From the NCBI RefSeq assembly GCF_002079305.1, contig NZ_CP015043.1, positions 1-64,000 of the forward strand: a DNA stretch of 64,000 nt, written 5' to 3'. Under the pieces are notes generated by a model that was given only the letters and a program-made list of their open reading frames with translations, made no database searches and was not told where the DNA came from. This document shows, piece by piece, positions 27,728-37,078 of this stretch (position 1 is the first letter of the stretch; each line of letters opens with the position of its first letter). Source of the stretch: Rhodovulum sp. P5 (GTDB lineage Bacteria > Pseudomonadota > Alphaproteobacteria > Rhodobacterales > Rhodobacteraceae). Made by a program: the position numbers and the translations under genes.

Positions 27728-30724
27728 TCAGTCGGGCACTTCCAGCGCGCCCAGGGACAGATAGGCCGGGCGCTCCTTGCCGGTCAGGTCGTCGATGACC
27801 TTGTGGTCCTCGATATCCACGACCTGCCCGAGGATATCGGTTGCGCTGAGGGTCGGCGCGTAGAGCGCCACCGTATCCGCCGGGGTCGCCCAGGTGCTGT
27901 CGGGGGGCAGAAGGTTGCCGCCGATATCGACATAGACCCGCAGCACATGCCCCGCCTGCCAGATCTCTGCGGTGTTGTCGTTCTGCACCGTGATCTGGCT
28001 TGCCCCGAAATCCGTCACCGAGGCATGGGTCGTGTTCCCGTATTCGGCGTTGCTGTCATAGGTGAACAGGTGATACCCCGCCCCGTTCACCATGGCCTGC
28101 GTGACATTCGGCGGATAGTCGATCGCCACCGTGCCGCCCGGCGAGACATCGGCGGTCAGGACATGTTCGGCCATCCGGTGCCGGTAGTTCGGCCCCTGGT
28201 ATCTGGGCGTCCACAGAAGCGTGGCGGTGTCGAAATCGTCGAGGTATTTTCCCGCGGCATCGGGGTTGAGCAGGAGGTTGTAGGCCTGCTCAACCTGCGG
28301 AAAGGCCGCGGGGTCGTAATGCACCGCGACGGGGGCCGCGCCGGGCTCTCCGTATGGCGTGCGGTTGACGATGGTGTTGTGGTAGACCTTGACCGGCAGA
28401 AGCTTGGCGCCCTCCTTGTCCAGATAATCGGCATCGAGCAGAACGAACGCGACGGCGGGAAGAATTGTCCGGTCGGCGATTTCCGGGAAGACGGCCAGGT
28501 TGTTGCGAATGGTGAACCCGCCCGTCCCGAGCGTGAAGAACTTGGCCGAATGCCAGGACCCGACCATCACGTTGTGATGGAACAGCACGTTCTGCGGAGA
28601 GACGTTGTTCTTGAACCCCGCGGCGGTGTGGTTCGTCGCCCCCGCCGACACCAGGCCGCCGCCGCCCTCCATGCTGCAGCGGGTGATGTTGCCGCGCGCC
28701 CCGATCAGGCCATCCTGGTTCCAGCGCAGAACCGGCTGCATCGCCCGGTATTCGGGATCGGTCAGCCCCGACCAGCCCCGGTTCGTGAACATGTCGCAGG
28801 CATCGATGACGACATCCCGGCAGGCCTTGAACCGGACGAAATGCTGGTTGTGGTACCCTTCATAGGTGTCGAATGCCAGCTCGCCGGTTTTCGTCGGGGC
28901 GTTGTAGCCATGTTTCACGCCGCCGCTCAGGGCGTCGGGACTGTCGGCCAGCCGGCAGCCCAGAAAGGCGAAGTCCCGGGCGCCATCGGTGAAGATGACA
29001 TAGTCGCGCCAGTTCGTGGCAACGGTGTTGTGGATGCACCAGCCGCCGACCTGCCGCGCCTCGTAGGGCGGATCCTGCGACGGGTAGAGCGCGGTGGAGC
29101 ACTGCCACATGAAACACATCTCGAAACCGGAGATCGTGCAGTTCGAGACGAGCACCGTATCGGTATAGCCGTACCCGGTCGAGATCGCGGGCGACTTGTA
29201 TTCTTCGCCGACGCTGCTGAAGGTCTCGGTCGTGCTGTCCCAGGGCCCGCGCAATTCGATGCCGTAAAGCGCGAATTCCCGCTGCAGCACCGATCCGTCC
29301 TGCGAGCCGAAACTGCCCAGTTCGAACATCCGCCCGGTCAGGGCATTGGTGTGGACGATGACCGGGTCGGCCCCGTTGCCGGGGCCCGCCACAAGATGCA
29401 GGTGGGGGTAGGCTTCGACAAGCTGCATGGTTGCAAGCTCATGCACCGTGTCGCGCGGCAGCATGATCCGCAGGGCATGCTTGTCGCGGTTCGCCGGCAG
29501 CCTGTTCTTGGCCGTCAGCAGCGTGTTGAGGACGCGGTACCAACCGTCGCCCACCCCCGGCGCGGCCTGCGCCGTTGCCAGGTCGTCCCGGTGCACCCAG
29601 TAGTCCTCGGGCAAGGTGTCATCGATATACCAGGTCTCGGTCGGCAGCGTGGCGTGATTGGGCAGGGTGAAGACCGCCTCCGGATCGCGCACCGGGGCCC
29701 CGTCGCCGGCCAGGTCGTTGTCGTCCTCGCCGATCCTGTACCGGGTCTCGGCATATTTGCCGGTGGCGGGCTCATAGACCTTGCAGGTCACGGTATAGCT
29801 GCCGGGCGTCTCATAGACATGGGCGACATAGGGGCCGAAAGCGGTGTTCGCGTCCCGGTGGTCGTCAAGCAGGTTCTCGGGCGCGGTAAAGGTCGCCCCC
29901 GCATCGCCGAAATCCCAGACATAGATCAGGTCGTGCCAGTGGGGGTCATAGACCTCGCCCTGCCCCGCGGGCTGGGTGTCGAACCCGCCCACCGTCGCCT
30001 GGAAGAAGATCCGTTCCGGCGCGGTGCGCAGCGCAGAGCGGCGCATGGCGATCCGGACCGTGGGAACCGTGACCGAGCGCAGGGACTCCTGCACGTCCAC
30101 GGTGAACCCGCTATCGGCCTCTCCGCCGCTATTCCTTGCGCGCAGGATGATGTTCTGCCCGGTCGCGGCGGCCGCCGGCGTCCCCTCCAGAAGGCCCGCG
30201 GCACTCAGCGTCAGGCCCGCCGGAAGCGCGGCAGAGGACGGGGCCAGTTCGAAGGACAGGCCCTCCCCGGTGAAATCGGCCGAAAGATCCAGCCCCGTCA
30301 CGGGCGTCTCGGCGGTCAGGAGCAGATCCGGCAGGGCGCCGGCGGCCACCGGCGGCGTATAGGTCACCGTGATCGTTTCGGTCGTTTCCGCCACGTCGCC
30401 GCTGACATGGGTGCCCATCGCGACGCCCGCGATGACCTCGCCATCGGACACGGTATAGGGCAGGGTGACGGCCGCACCGTCCACCACAAGACCCGCTTCC
30501 AGCGTCACCTCGGGAAACCCCGGATCGCCGGAAGTGACGATATCGGCGGCCGCGATGGTATGGCCGTGACGATAGGGTGCGGCGGCCCAGGCCGCCGCGA
30601 TCGCCGGCACCCGTTGCCCCCAGAAGCCGACGGTCAGCGGATCGGTGCTGCGTGGCCCCTGCACCGCCTGTACGGTCACGCTGGAGCCTGCCATTCCCGA
30701 TGACAGAAGCCGGATCTTGATCAT
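27728..30724 (-). CDS. Tailspike-like beta-helix protein with Ig-like and PKD modules
   Basis: A 998-residue protein, third gene of the spike cassette. Residues about 1-45 (IKIRLLSSGMAGSSVTV) have a phage-structural style. An Ig/cadherin-like module follows (about 135-215: ELAPSSAALPAGLTLSAAGL) and a PKD-like module (about 270-340: YVWDFGDAG, AHVYETPGSYTVTCKV). A long parallel beta-helix runs from about 400 to 800 (VLVSNCTISGF, VVIDACDMFTNRGW, VLFHHNVMVGSWH), then a compact C-terminal domain. No Sec signal. The layout suits a receptor-binding or polysaccharide-cleaving spike. The start overlaps the previous gene's stop (ATGA, 30721..30724). A free-living polysaccharide lyase is the alternative; no active site can be named. 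Confidence 0.72.
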   Translation of the reverse strand: MIKIRLLSSGMAGSSVTVQAVQGPRSTDPLTVGFWGQRVPAIAAAWAAAPYRHGHTIAAADIVTSGDPGFPEVTLEAGLVVDGAAVTLPYTVSDGEVIAGVAMGTHVSGDVAETTETITVTYTPPVAAGALPDLLLTAETPVTGLDLSADFTGEGLSFELAPSSAALPAGLTLSAAGLLEGTPAAAATGQNIILRARNSGGEADSGFTVDVQESLRSVTVPTVRIAMRRSALRTAPERIFFQATVGGFDTQPAGQGEVYDPHWHDLIYVWDFGDAGATFTAPENLLDDHRDANTAFGPYVAHVYETPGSYTVTCKVYEPATGKYAETRYRIGEDDNDLAGDGAPVRDPEAVFTLPNHATLPTETWYIDDTLPEDYWVHRDDLATAQAAPGVGDGWYRVLNTLLTAKNRLPANRDKHALRIMLPRDTVHELATMQLVEAYPHLHLVAGPGNGADPVIVHTNALTGRMFELGSFGSQDGSVLQREFALYGIELRGPWDSTTETFSSVGEEYKSPAISTGYGYTDTVLVSNCTISGFEMCFMWQCSTALYPSQDPPYEARQVGGWCIHNTVATNWRDYVIFTDGARDFAFLGCRLADSPDALSGGVKHGYNAPTKTGELAFDTYEGYHNQHFVRFKACRDVVIDACDMFTNRGWSGLTDPEYRAMQPVLRWNQDGLIGARGNITRCSMEGGGGLVSAGATNHTAAGFKNNVSPQNVLFHHNVMVGSWHSAKFFTLGTGGFTIRNNLAVFPEIADRTILPAVAFVLLDADYLDKEGAKLLPVKVYHNTIVNRTPYGEPGAAPVAVHYDPAAFPQVEQAYNLLLNPDAAGKYLDDFDTATLLWTPRYQGPNYRHRMAEHVLTADVSPGGTVAIDYPPNVTQAMVNGAGYHLFTYDSNAEYGNTTHASVTDFGASQITVQNDNTAEIWQAGHVLRVYVDIGGNLLPPDSTWATPADTVALYAPTLSATDILGQVVDIEDHKVIDDLTGKERPAYLSLGALEVPD

Positions 30725-31611
30725 GAAAGCTCCTCCAGCGTGAAATCATAGACCTGCAGGATTTCGCCCGCGGCGCTGAAATTCGGATACAGGACGAGAT
30801 AGCGTGCCGCCGCACTGCCATCGTCGACCGTGAAGGTTTCGTCGATGGCGATCTCTCCGGGACCGGCCCCTGCAAGGTCCAGCTTGAGAAAGTTCCCGGC
30901 GCCAAGTTCCATGTTGTTGCGGATCGCCAGCTGGCTGTTGGCCCCCATGGCGGCCGACACCTGGATCGTGCCGACCAGCCGATAGCTTTTCGCCTGGGAC
31001 GCATCGCCAAGCGTCTCGGTCAGCCATGCCAGACGATAGGACACGGCCTGGACGGTCTCGAATTCGCGGCCCCCCGCGATGGTCCCGTTGTCCTGCCAGA
31101 AACCGGGATAGATCAGGGCCGGTTTCACGGTCATGTCGATCAGGGCCGGCACCGGGCCCAGAAGCGCGTTGGACACCGCTTCGGCCGACCCGTTCGAATC
31201 CGTGACCGTTTCCCGCAATTGCAGGCTCTTTCCCGCATCCTCGGTGCCGGTGACGAAGCTCTCGTCGGTGGCCCCGTCGATCTCGACCCCGTCGCGCAAC
31301 CATTGCCGCGCAAGGGTCGGCGCGGGGCCGGACCGGGCCCAGAGACCGGCAACCGATGTCAGTGTTCCCGGCGTGGCGGACTCCACGATGACAGGGGGCA
31401 CAAGCGCGACCGGGCCGGCCTCCAGAAGGGCCACATCCACGATATAGGTCCCGTCGTAATACTGGGTGCCCGTCAGCGTGATCTCGACGGCTTCCCCGGA
31501 CACGGCGGTGATTTCGACCTCTCCGCCGAGCGAGGTGATCGAAAGCGCGGCCAGAACTTCCTGCAACCGGGAATGTGTGTTCGGCACGTTGGCGACCATC
31601 GGACCGATCAT
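30721..31611 (-). CDS. Ig-like-domain protein of the spike cassette
   Basis: A 296-residue protein with no signal peptide. An N-terminal helix (THSRLQEVLAALSI) leads into beta-rich modules. An Ig-like one spans about 80-160 (LARQWLRDGVEIDGATDESF, KSLQLRETVTDSNGSAEAVSNAL), and a jelly-roll-like C-terminal part spans about 165-296 (SYRLVGTIQVSAAMGANSQLAI). This kind of Ig module is common in structural proteins of Rhodobacterales phages and gene transfer agents. It starts one base after the spike-base stop (ATG at 31611; 31629 and 31599 are alternatives) and overlaps the next gene by four bases, so the three are coupled. Function is inferred only from position. Confidence 0.65.
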   Translation of the reverse strand: MIGPMVANVPNTHSRLQEVLAALSITSLGGEVEITAVSGEAVEITLTGTQYYDGTYIVDVALLEAGPVALVPPVIVESATPGTLTSVAGLWARSGPAPTLARQWLRDGVEIDGATDESFVTGTEDAGKSLQLRETVTDSNGSAEAVSNALLGPVPALIDMTVKPALIYPGFWQDNGTIAGGREFETVQAVSYRLAWLTETLGDASQAKSYRLVGTIQVSAAMGANSQLAIRNNMELGAGNFLKLDLAGAGPGEIAIDETFTVDDGSAAARYLVLYPNFSAAGEILQVYDFTLEELS

Positions 31612-31612
31612 G

Positions 31613-31876
31613 TCAAACCAGTCCCACAAGTTCCGCGGCGGTCGTGTTGGTGGCCAGAACCCTGTTCACCCGGATCGGGTAGAGAGAGCCCCCCTGCATG
31701 TCCTTCAGGACCAGGCTTGCGCCCCCCGCCAGTTCCACGGCGACATCCCCGCCGGTGCCGACATAAAGCGCCCGGGTCACTTCCTGCAGATCGACGCTGT
31801 CGTCGGGGGTGACGGCGAACCCGTTCACCAGGGGGGAGGTCAGGCTGACATTGAACCGGGCGAATTCGTCGGGCAT
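31613..31876 (-). CDS. Spike base protein of the RcGTA Rcc01079 family
   Basis: An 87-residue protein that matches the small head-spike base family: MPDEFARFNVSLTSPL, then AVTPDDSVDLQEVTRALYVG, then a beta-rich end IRVNRVLATNTTAAELVGLV. In Rhodobacter capsulatus the homologue (Rcc01079) anchors the fibre that lets gene-transfer-agent particles bind capsular polysaccharide. AGGAG precedes the ATG at good distance. It heads a three-gene minus-strand cassette and diverges from the Wzy-like polymerase. No capsid, portal, terminase or tail gene exists on the replicon, so it is not part of a complete particle here. Confidence 0.85.
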   Translation of the reverse strand: MPDEFARFNVSLTSPLVNGFAVTPDDSVDLQEVTRALYVGTGGDVAVELAGGASLVLKDMQGGSLYPIRVNRVLATNTTAAELVGLV

Positions 31877-32077
31877 GGGAAAACTCCTGCTGGGGGAAGG
31901 GCGCGTGTTGACCAAATATTGTGATCGGCTTGATTTACGTTGCCCTATACTACCGAACGATCGTCTCGGCCCCCCTCGCCGACGGCCCGCCCCTCCCGGG
32001 ATTGACATCCCGAAGCGGCCCGGGCAACCGGTGGCGGGAGCCGCGAAAAAGGAACAGATCCGGAGCGCGAAACCGAC

Positions 32078-33604
32078 GTGGTACTGTTTGCCCTGCTGTC
32101 CTGGCCACTGGTCATGCTGGTACTTTTCCGCCAGTTAAGTGTCCCGCTTGCCTTGCTGATCTCGCTTGTGGGCGGCTTCCTGCTCTTGCCGCCGAACATC
32201 GTCGTTCTCAACCTGCCGCTTCTGCCGCCGGTCAACAAGGACACCGTTCCGGCCCTCATGGCGCTGGCGATCCTGCTGAGCAAGCCGAGCCGGGAAAAAC
32301 TGGGCTTCCTGCCGACGGCCCCCATTCCGCTGCTGTTGCTTGTCTTCCTGGTGGCCGGGGCGTTCCTGACCGCGTTGACCAACGGCGATACCGTCATCTC
32401 GGGCGGGCGCGTGCTGCCGGGCATCGAATCATACGATGCCTTTTCCGATGTTCTCATCGCGCTGATGATGCTGTTGCCGTTCTTCTTCGCGCACCGGTTC
32501 CTGGCCGCGACGGATCTTCACCGCCTGTTTCTGAACGTCCTTGTCATCGCCGGCCTGGTCTATTCCCTGCCCGCCCTGTTCGAGGTGCGGATGTCGCCCC
32601 AGCTGAACATGTGGATATACGGGTATTTCCCCCATGAATGGATCCAGCATGTGCGGGAAAACGGCTTCCGGCCGGTGGTCTTCCTCAAGCACGGGCTGTG
32701 GCTGTCGACCTTCTTTTCGCTGTCCACGCTGGCCGCGGCGGGGTTGGCCCGCTTCGGGCCCGAAACGCACCGGCGGCGTTACCTGCTGGCGATGATCTGG
32801 CTGCTGATCACGCTGGTGCTGACCAAGTCCTTCGGGGCGGTGCTCATCACCCTGCTTCTGGTGCCGCCGATCCTGTTCCTGGGCCTGCGCGGGCAGTTCC
32901 TGGTGGCCGCCTTCTTCAGCGCGGTCGTGCTGCTCTACCCGATGCTGCGCGCGGTCGACGTGGTCCCCACCGAGCAGATCATCGAAACGGTGGAAACCGT
33001 CGCGCCGGACCGGTCCCGGTCGCTGGCCTTCCGGGTCAGGAACGAGGACATGCTTCTGGCAAAGGCGGATGAGCGCGCGCTTTTCGGCTGGGGCGGCTGG
33101 GGGCGGCAGTTCATCTACGGAGAGTCCGGGCAATCGGAAACGATTTCCGATGGCACCTGGATCGTTGTCATGGGGCGCACGGGCTGGACCGGCTATCTTG
33201 GCACTTTCGGTCTTCTGACCCTGCCGGTCATCCTGATGGCGTTTCGGCACCGCCGGTTCAACCTGGCGCCCGAAACGGCGATCCTTGCGATGATCCTGGT
33301 GGCCAACCTGATCGACCTGATCCCCAATTCCAGTATCACCGTGCTGACCTGGATGATGGCCGGCGCGCTTTGGGGCCGGCTGGCCCTCGGGACGGTCACC
33401 GCGGAGGAGACATCGCCGGCCGACACCCCGCCCCAGCCGTCCTCGCCCTACAGCCGCCAGTTCCGGCGCCGGCGCCGCGGCGGCCTGCCCGAACCCGACC
33501 AGGCGGCCATCTCGGCCGACCCGCCCGATCCGGCCCCGACCGGCAAGACCCCGACCGGCAAAAAGCGGCCCGTCCGCCATTCCCGTGCCGAAATCATCCC
33601 CTAA
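32078..33604 (+). CDS. O-antigen/EPS polymerase-like membrane protein (Wzy type)
   Basis: A 508-residue protein with about 11-12 membrane spans in the first 440 residues and a basic, Pro-rich cytoplasmic tail (about 440-508). Between spans lie the larger periplasmic loops typical of Wzy/WaaL proteins: one has the sequence GYFPHEWIQHVRENGFRPVVFLKHG in pieces near residues 180-205, and a second lies near 305-370 with GGWGRQF and DGTWIVVMGRTGW. Wzy enzymes are poorly conserved, so this is recognised by topology and context beside glycosyltransferases and a flippase. A GTG at 32078 was taken as start with GGAG 11 bases ahead. First gene of a probable operon with two GT2 genes. Confidence 0.75.
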   Translation: MVLFALLSWPLVMLVLFRQLSVPLALLISLVGGFLLLPPNIVVLNLPLLPPVNKDTVPALMALAILLSKPSREKLGFLPTAPIPLLLLVFLVAGAFLTALTNGDTVISGGRVLPGIESYDAFSDVLIALMMLLPFFFAHRFLAATDLHRLFLNVLVIAGLVYSLPALFEVRMSPQLNMWIYGYFPHEWIQHVRENGFRPVVFLKHGLWLSTFFSLSTLAAAGLARFGPETHRRRYLLAMIWLLITLVLTKSFGAVLITLLLVPPILFLGLRGQFLVAAFFSAVVLLYPMLRAVDVVPTEQIIETVETVAPDRSRSLAFRVRNEDMLLAKADERALFGWGGWGRQFIYGESGQSETISDGTWIVVMGRTGWTGYLGTFGLLTLPVILMAFRHRRFNLAPETAILAMILVANLIDLIPNSSITVLTWMMAGALWGRLALGTVTAEETSPADTPPQPSSPYSRQFRRRRRGGLPEPDQAAISADPPDPAPTGKTPTGKKRPVRHSRAEIIP

Positions 33605-33671
33605 GGGCGTGCCGTAACCCCTCCCCTTGCGGCCCGTTCCGCCGATCTCTTCCCGAAGGAGTCGCCTTCCC

Positions 33672-34742
33672 GTGTCCTCCGATCCTGCCATCGATATCTC
33701 GGTCGTCGTCGTCAATTACGGCACGGCCGAGCTGACCATCGCGGCTGTCGAAAGCGTCCTCACGCGCAGCCATGGCGGCCGGCGCGTCGATGTCCATCTT
33801 GTCGACAATGCCTCTCCGAACGGGGACGGCGCCCGGCTTGCGGCCGCGATGACCCGCCCCGGCTGGGCCGGCCGGGTGCATTTCTACCCCGAGACCGTCA
33901 ATCACGGCTTCGGGCGCGGCAACAACCTGGTGTTCCGGCGGCTTGCGGCGCAGCCGGTCCCGCCCCGCCATGTCTTCCTGCTCAACCCCGATGCCCGTCT
34001 CGACAACGAGGCGATCGCGATCCTGGCCGACACGCTGGAGGCCAACCCCCAGGCCGGGTTTGCCGGGGCGGCCGTGGAACGGCCCGACAGCGGCGCGGCC
34101 ACCGCCGCCTTCCGCTTCCCCAGCCTCCTGTCGGAATTTTCCCATCACCTCGCTTTCGGGCCGGTTGCAAAACTGTTTGCGCGCTGGCGGGTGCCGCTGC
34201 CCCCCGACCATCCCGAGGGACAGGTCGACTGGCTGGTGGGCGCCGCCGTCATGGCCCGGCTGGACGTGCTGAAGCAGATCGATTTCTTCGATCCCGCCTT
34301 CTTCCTCTATTACGACGAGGTCGACCTGATGCAGCGGGCGCGGGACGCGGGCTGGACCTCTCTCTATGTCCCGCGGGCGCGCGTGCACCATGCCGAGGGC
34401 GCGGCCACCGGGGTGCGCAGCGGTGAATCCTTCCGCAAGCGCCGCCCGGCCTACTGGTACCGCTCCTGGGGATGGTATTTCCGCCGGCATCACGGCCGGG
34501 CCGGGGCGCTTGCGATCCTGGCCGCGACGCTGACCGGCACGGTTCTCAACCAGATCCAGCGGCGCCTGCGCCGGCTGCCGCCCTCGGGCGCGATCTGGGC
34601 GTTCTGGGATTTCGCGACCGTATCGGCCTGGACGATCCTGTTCGGCACGACGGCCAGCACCTCCGGCCTGCCCGACCCGGCCCCCGCCGACGGGGGCGGG
34701 CATCCGGCCGGCACCGTCCGCCTGCAAAAGGACGCCGGATGA
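33672..34742 (+). CDS. Glycosyltransferase family 2 (rhamnosyltransferase-like)
   Basis: A 356-residue GT-A enzyme: ISVVVVNYGTAELTIAAVESVL at the N terminus, HLVDNASPNGDG (about 41-52), VNHGFGRGNNLVFRRL, LLNPDARLDNEA (the DxD-like site, about 100), and FFLYYDEVDLMQRARDAGW (about 213-231). This pattern is frequent in rhamnosyl-type transferases. GTG start at 33672 with GAAGGAG ten bases upstream; an earlier in-frame TTG lacks a site. Its stop overlaps the next start (ATGA at 34739). With rmlA, rmlC and rmlD present, rhamnose is a plausible donor sugar but not shown. Confidence 0.87.
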   Translation: MSSDPAIDISVVVVNYGTAELTIAAVESVLTRSHGGRRVDVHLVDNASPNGDGARLAAAMTRPGWAGRVHFYPETVNHGFGRGNNLVFRRLAAQPVPPRHVFLLNPDARLDNEAIAILADTLEANPQAGFAGAAVERPDSGAATAAFRFPSLLSEFSHHLAFGPVAKLFARWRVPLPPDHPEGQVDWLVGAAVMARLDVLKQIDFFDPAFFLYYDEVDLMQRARDAGWTSLYVPRARVHHAEGAATGVRSGESFRKRRPAYWYRSWGWYFRRHHGRAGALAILAATLTGTVLNQIQRRLRRLPPSGAIWAFWDFATVSAWTILFGTTASTSGLPDPAPADGGGHPAGTVRLQKDAG

Positions 34743-35689
34743 TCGGCGCCGTTCTCATCGGCCGCAACGAGGGCGAGCGGCTGGTGCGCTGTCTGGCCTC
34801 GGTCGCCGGACAGGCGGACCGTGTCGTCTATGTCGACAGCGGCTCCACCGATGGCAGCGCCGCGGCCGCCCGCGCCGCCGGGGCCGAGGTGGTCGATCTC
34901 GACATGGACCGGCCCTTTACCGCCGCGCGGGCGCGCAATGCCGGGCTGGCCCGGCTGACCGAAACCGGCCCGGCGCCCGATCTGGTGCAGTTCGTCGATG
35001 GCGATTGCGAGGTGCAGCCGGGCTGGATCGCCACCGCCGCGGCCTTTCTGGCCGACCATCCGCAGGTCGCCGCGGTCTGCGGCCGGCGCCGCGAACGCTT
35101 CCCCGCGGCCTCGATCTACAACCGCCTGATCGACACCGAATGGGACACGCCGGTGGGCGAAGCCCGCGCCTGCGGCGGCGATGCGCTGATGCGGGTCGAT
35201 GCGTTGCAGGCGGTGGGCGGCTTCAACCCCGCGCTGATCGCCGGGGAAGAGCCCGAGCTTTGCGTGCGGTTGCGGCAGGCGGGCTGGACGATCTGGCGCC
35301 TCGATGCCGAGATGACCCTGCATGACGCCGCCATGACCCGCTTTTCCCAGTGGTGGACCCGCGCGCGCCGGGCCGGCCACGCCTTTGCCGAAGGCGCCGC
35401 CCTGCACGGGGCCCCGCCCGAACGCCACAAGGTCCGCGAAACCCGCCGGGCGCTGGCCTGGGGCGTGGGGCTGCCGCTGCTGACCCTTCTGGGGCTGGCG
35501 ATCACGCCCTGGGCGTTGGTCCTTCTGCTGGCCTGGCCCGCGCAGATGCTGCGGCTGCGGCTCAAGGGCGAAAGCGGGCTGCGCGCGGTATTCCTGACCC
35601 TGGCCAAGCTGCCCGAGGGACAGGGCGTGCTGAGTTACTGGCGCCGGCGGCTGACCGGCGGCCCCATCGCGCTGATCGAATACAAGTAG
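34739..35689 (+). CDS. Glycosyltransferase family 2
   Basis: A 316-residue enzyme: IGAVLIGRNEGERLVRCLAS, VVYVDSGSTDGSAAAARAAG (about 27-46), VQFVDGDCEVQPGW (DxD, about 81-94), GGDALMRVDALQAVGGF and GEEPELCVRLRQAGW (about 165-180). Two hydrophobic segments near 245-275 suggest membrane association. ATGA overlap with the previous gene gives translational coupling. It converges on rmlA with a 43-bp gap. It differs in size and C-terminal anchor from the other two GT2 genes. Confidence 0.87.
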   Translation: MIGAVLIGRNEGERLVRCLASVAGQADRVVYVDSGSTDGSAAAARAAGAEVVDLDMDRPFTAARARNAGLARLTETGPAPDLVQFVDGDCEVQPGWIATAAAFLADHPQVAAVCGRRRERFPAASIYNRLIDTEWDTPVGEARACGGDALMRVDALQAVGGFNPALIAGEEPELCVRLRQAGWTIWRLDAEMTLHDAAMTRFSQWWTRARRAGHAFAEGAALHGAPPERHKVRETRRALAWGVGLPLLTLLGLAITPWALVLLLAWPAQMLRLRLKGESGLRAVFLTLAKLPEGQGVLSYWRRRLTGGPIALIEYK

Positions 35690-35732
35690 GGCGGGTTGAG
35701 GGCGCCCCGGCCCCAGCCCCCGCGCCGCGCCC

Positions 35733-36614
35733 TCAGCCCGTTTCGGCCAGCCGGGCGAGGAACTTGCCGTACCGGGTCTTCTTGAAAAAGGCCGCATGTT
35801 CCAGCAGCGCGTCGCGGTCGATCCAGCCCTTGCGATAGGCGATCTCCTCGGGCGCACTGATCTGTAGCCCCTGCCGTTCCTGCAGGGTGCGCACGAAATT
35901 GCCCGCGTCCAGAAGGCTTGCATGGGTGCCGGTGTCCAGCCACGCATAGCCGCGGCCCATCCGCTCCACCGTCAGCGCGCCATCGGTCAGATAACCCTGC
36001 AACAGATCGGCGATCTCAAGCTCGCCCCGGGCCGAGGGGGTCAGCGCCCGGGCCCGCGCCGGCGCGGTGCCGTCCAGGAAGTAGAGCCCGGTGACCGCGT
36101 AGTCCGAGGCCGGGCGCTCGGGCTTTTCGATGATCTCGACCGCCTTCGTGCCGGTGTCGTCGAAGGTGATCACGCCATAGCGTTCGGGGTCGGTGACCTG
36201 ATAGCCGAAGACCGTGCCGCCGGTTTCCTGCCGGTCGGCATCCAGCAGGATCTCGGGCAGGCCGTGGCCGAAGAAGATGTTGTCGCCCAGCACCATCGCC
36301 GAGGGGCAGCCGTCCAGGAAGTCCTCGGCCAGCAGATAGGCCTGCGCCAGCCCGTCGGGCGAGGGCTGCTCGATCCAGGTGAAGGACAGGCCCCATTTCG
36401 CCCCGTCCCCCAGCAGGCGCTTGAACTGCGCCTGGTCCTGGGGGGTGGTGATGATCGCGATCTCGCGGATACCGGCCAGCATCAGCGTGCTGAGCGGGTA
36501 ATAGATCATCGGCTTGTCATAGACCGGCAAAAGCTGTTTCGAGACGCCCATGGTGATCGGGTAAAGCCGGGTGCCCGAGCCCCCGGCCAGGATGATGCCC
36601 TTGCGTTCGCTCAT
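35733..36614 (-). CDS. rmlA: Glucose-1-phosphate thymidylyltransferase
   Basis: A 293-residue enzyme that makes dTDP-glucose from glucose-1-phosphate and dTTP, the first step to dTDP-deoxysugars. Signature [16 protein letters not shown] at the N terminus, then [31 protein letters not shown] (about 108-119), [21 protein letters not shown] and [15 protein letters not shown]. Full family length. AAGGAC precedes the ATG at 36614. It faces away from the other rml genes, which lie at 40491..43009 on the opposite strand, so the pathway is split over two units. Confidence 0.95.
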   Translation of the reverse strand: MSERKGIILAGGSGTRLYPITMGVSKQLLPVYDKPMIYYPLSTLMLAGIREIAIITTPQDQAQFKRLLGDGAKWGLSFTWIEQPSPDGLAQAYLLAEDFLDGCPSAMVLGDNIFFGHGLPEILLDADRQETGGTVFGYQVTDPERYGVITFDDTGTKAVEIIEKPERPASDYAVTGLYFLDGTAPARARALTPSARGELEIADLLQGYLTDGALTVERMGRGYAWLDTGTHASLLDAGNFVRTLQERQGLQISAPEEIAYRKGWIDRDALLEHAAFFKKTRYGKFLARLAETG

Positions 36615-37078
36615 GTCGTCCGTCCTTGTTCCTGATCGCCCCGGTTCCGCCGTCCGGGCCTGTTCGGGGCCGGTGTTCCGCAGGGTCGCGCGACAATCAA
36701 GTCCGGAATGGCAGCATGCTTTCCGAAGCGCGACCAGCGCGGCAGGACAGCCATAGCGCGCGACAGGCGGCGGCCGGCCCGGTGCGCGGGGGCGGGCGGC
36801 GTTTCGAATCGGACTTTGAGGCAGGATTTCGACAGCCCCGCAAGGGGTCGGCCCGTCAATGCGGCAAATTCTGGGCAGATTTTCGAAGGGAAGCGGAAAC
36901 AGAGCGCCGGTTTCGCCGCCACTGTCCCGGACCGTGCCGCAAAGCAGCGAGAATACGCCTTTCTTCTGGCAAGAAGCGGACAAAGACCCTAGAAATTAAG
37001 GCAGGGTTGGGGCAACGGCGATCCCGGTATTTCGGACATCGTCGAATTGTAACGATATATTTTCGGGGGTTCTAAACC
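36615..37078. other. 464-bp divergent intergenic region (rmlA / sugar transferase)
   Basis: No gene is supported; the open frames are Arg-rich without ribosome sites. The 80 bp before 37079 are A+T-rich (TTGTAACGATATATTTT at 37045..37061) and probably hold the promoter of the sugar transferase, although no clear -35/-10 pair stands out. A small inverted repeat CTTCT-GGCA-AGAAG lies near 36962..36975. Confidence 0.4.

Noticed and set aside
27803..30703. 966-residue open frame opposite the tailspike-like gene
   Set aside because: Arg/Gly/His-rich, no ribosome site, no recognisable domain; it is the antisense frame of a GC-rich gene. Similar long antisense frames opposite 8782..11241 and 12601..14994 were rejected for the same reason.
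31908..31951. TTGACC/TTGATT with TATACT as a promoter for the Wzy-like gene
   Set aside because: The spacers are 10 or more than 20 bp, outside the working range; left unassigned.
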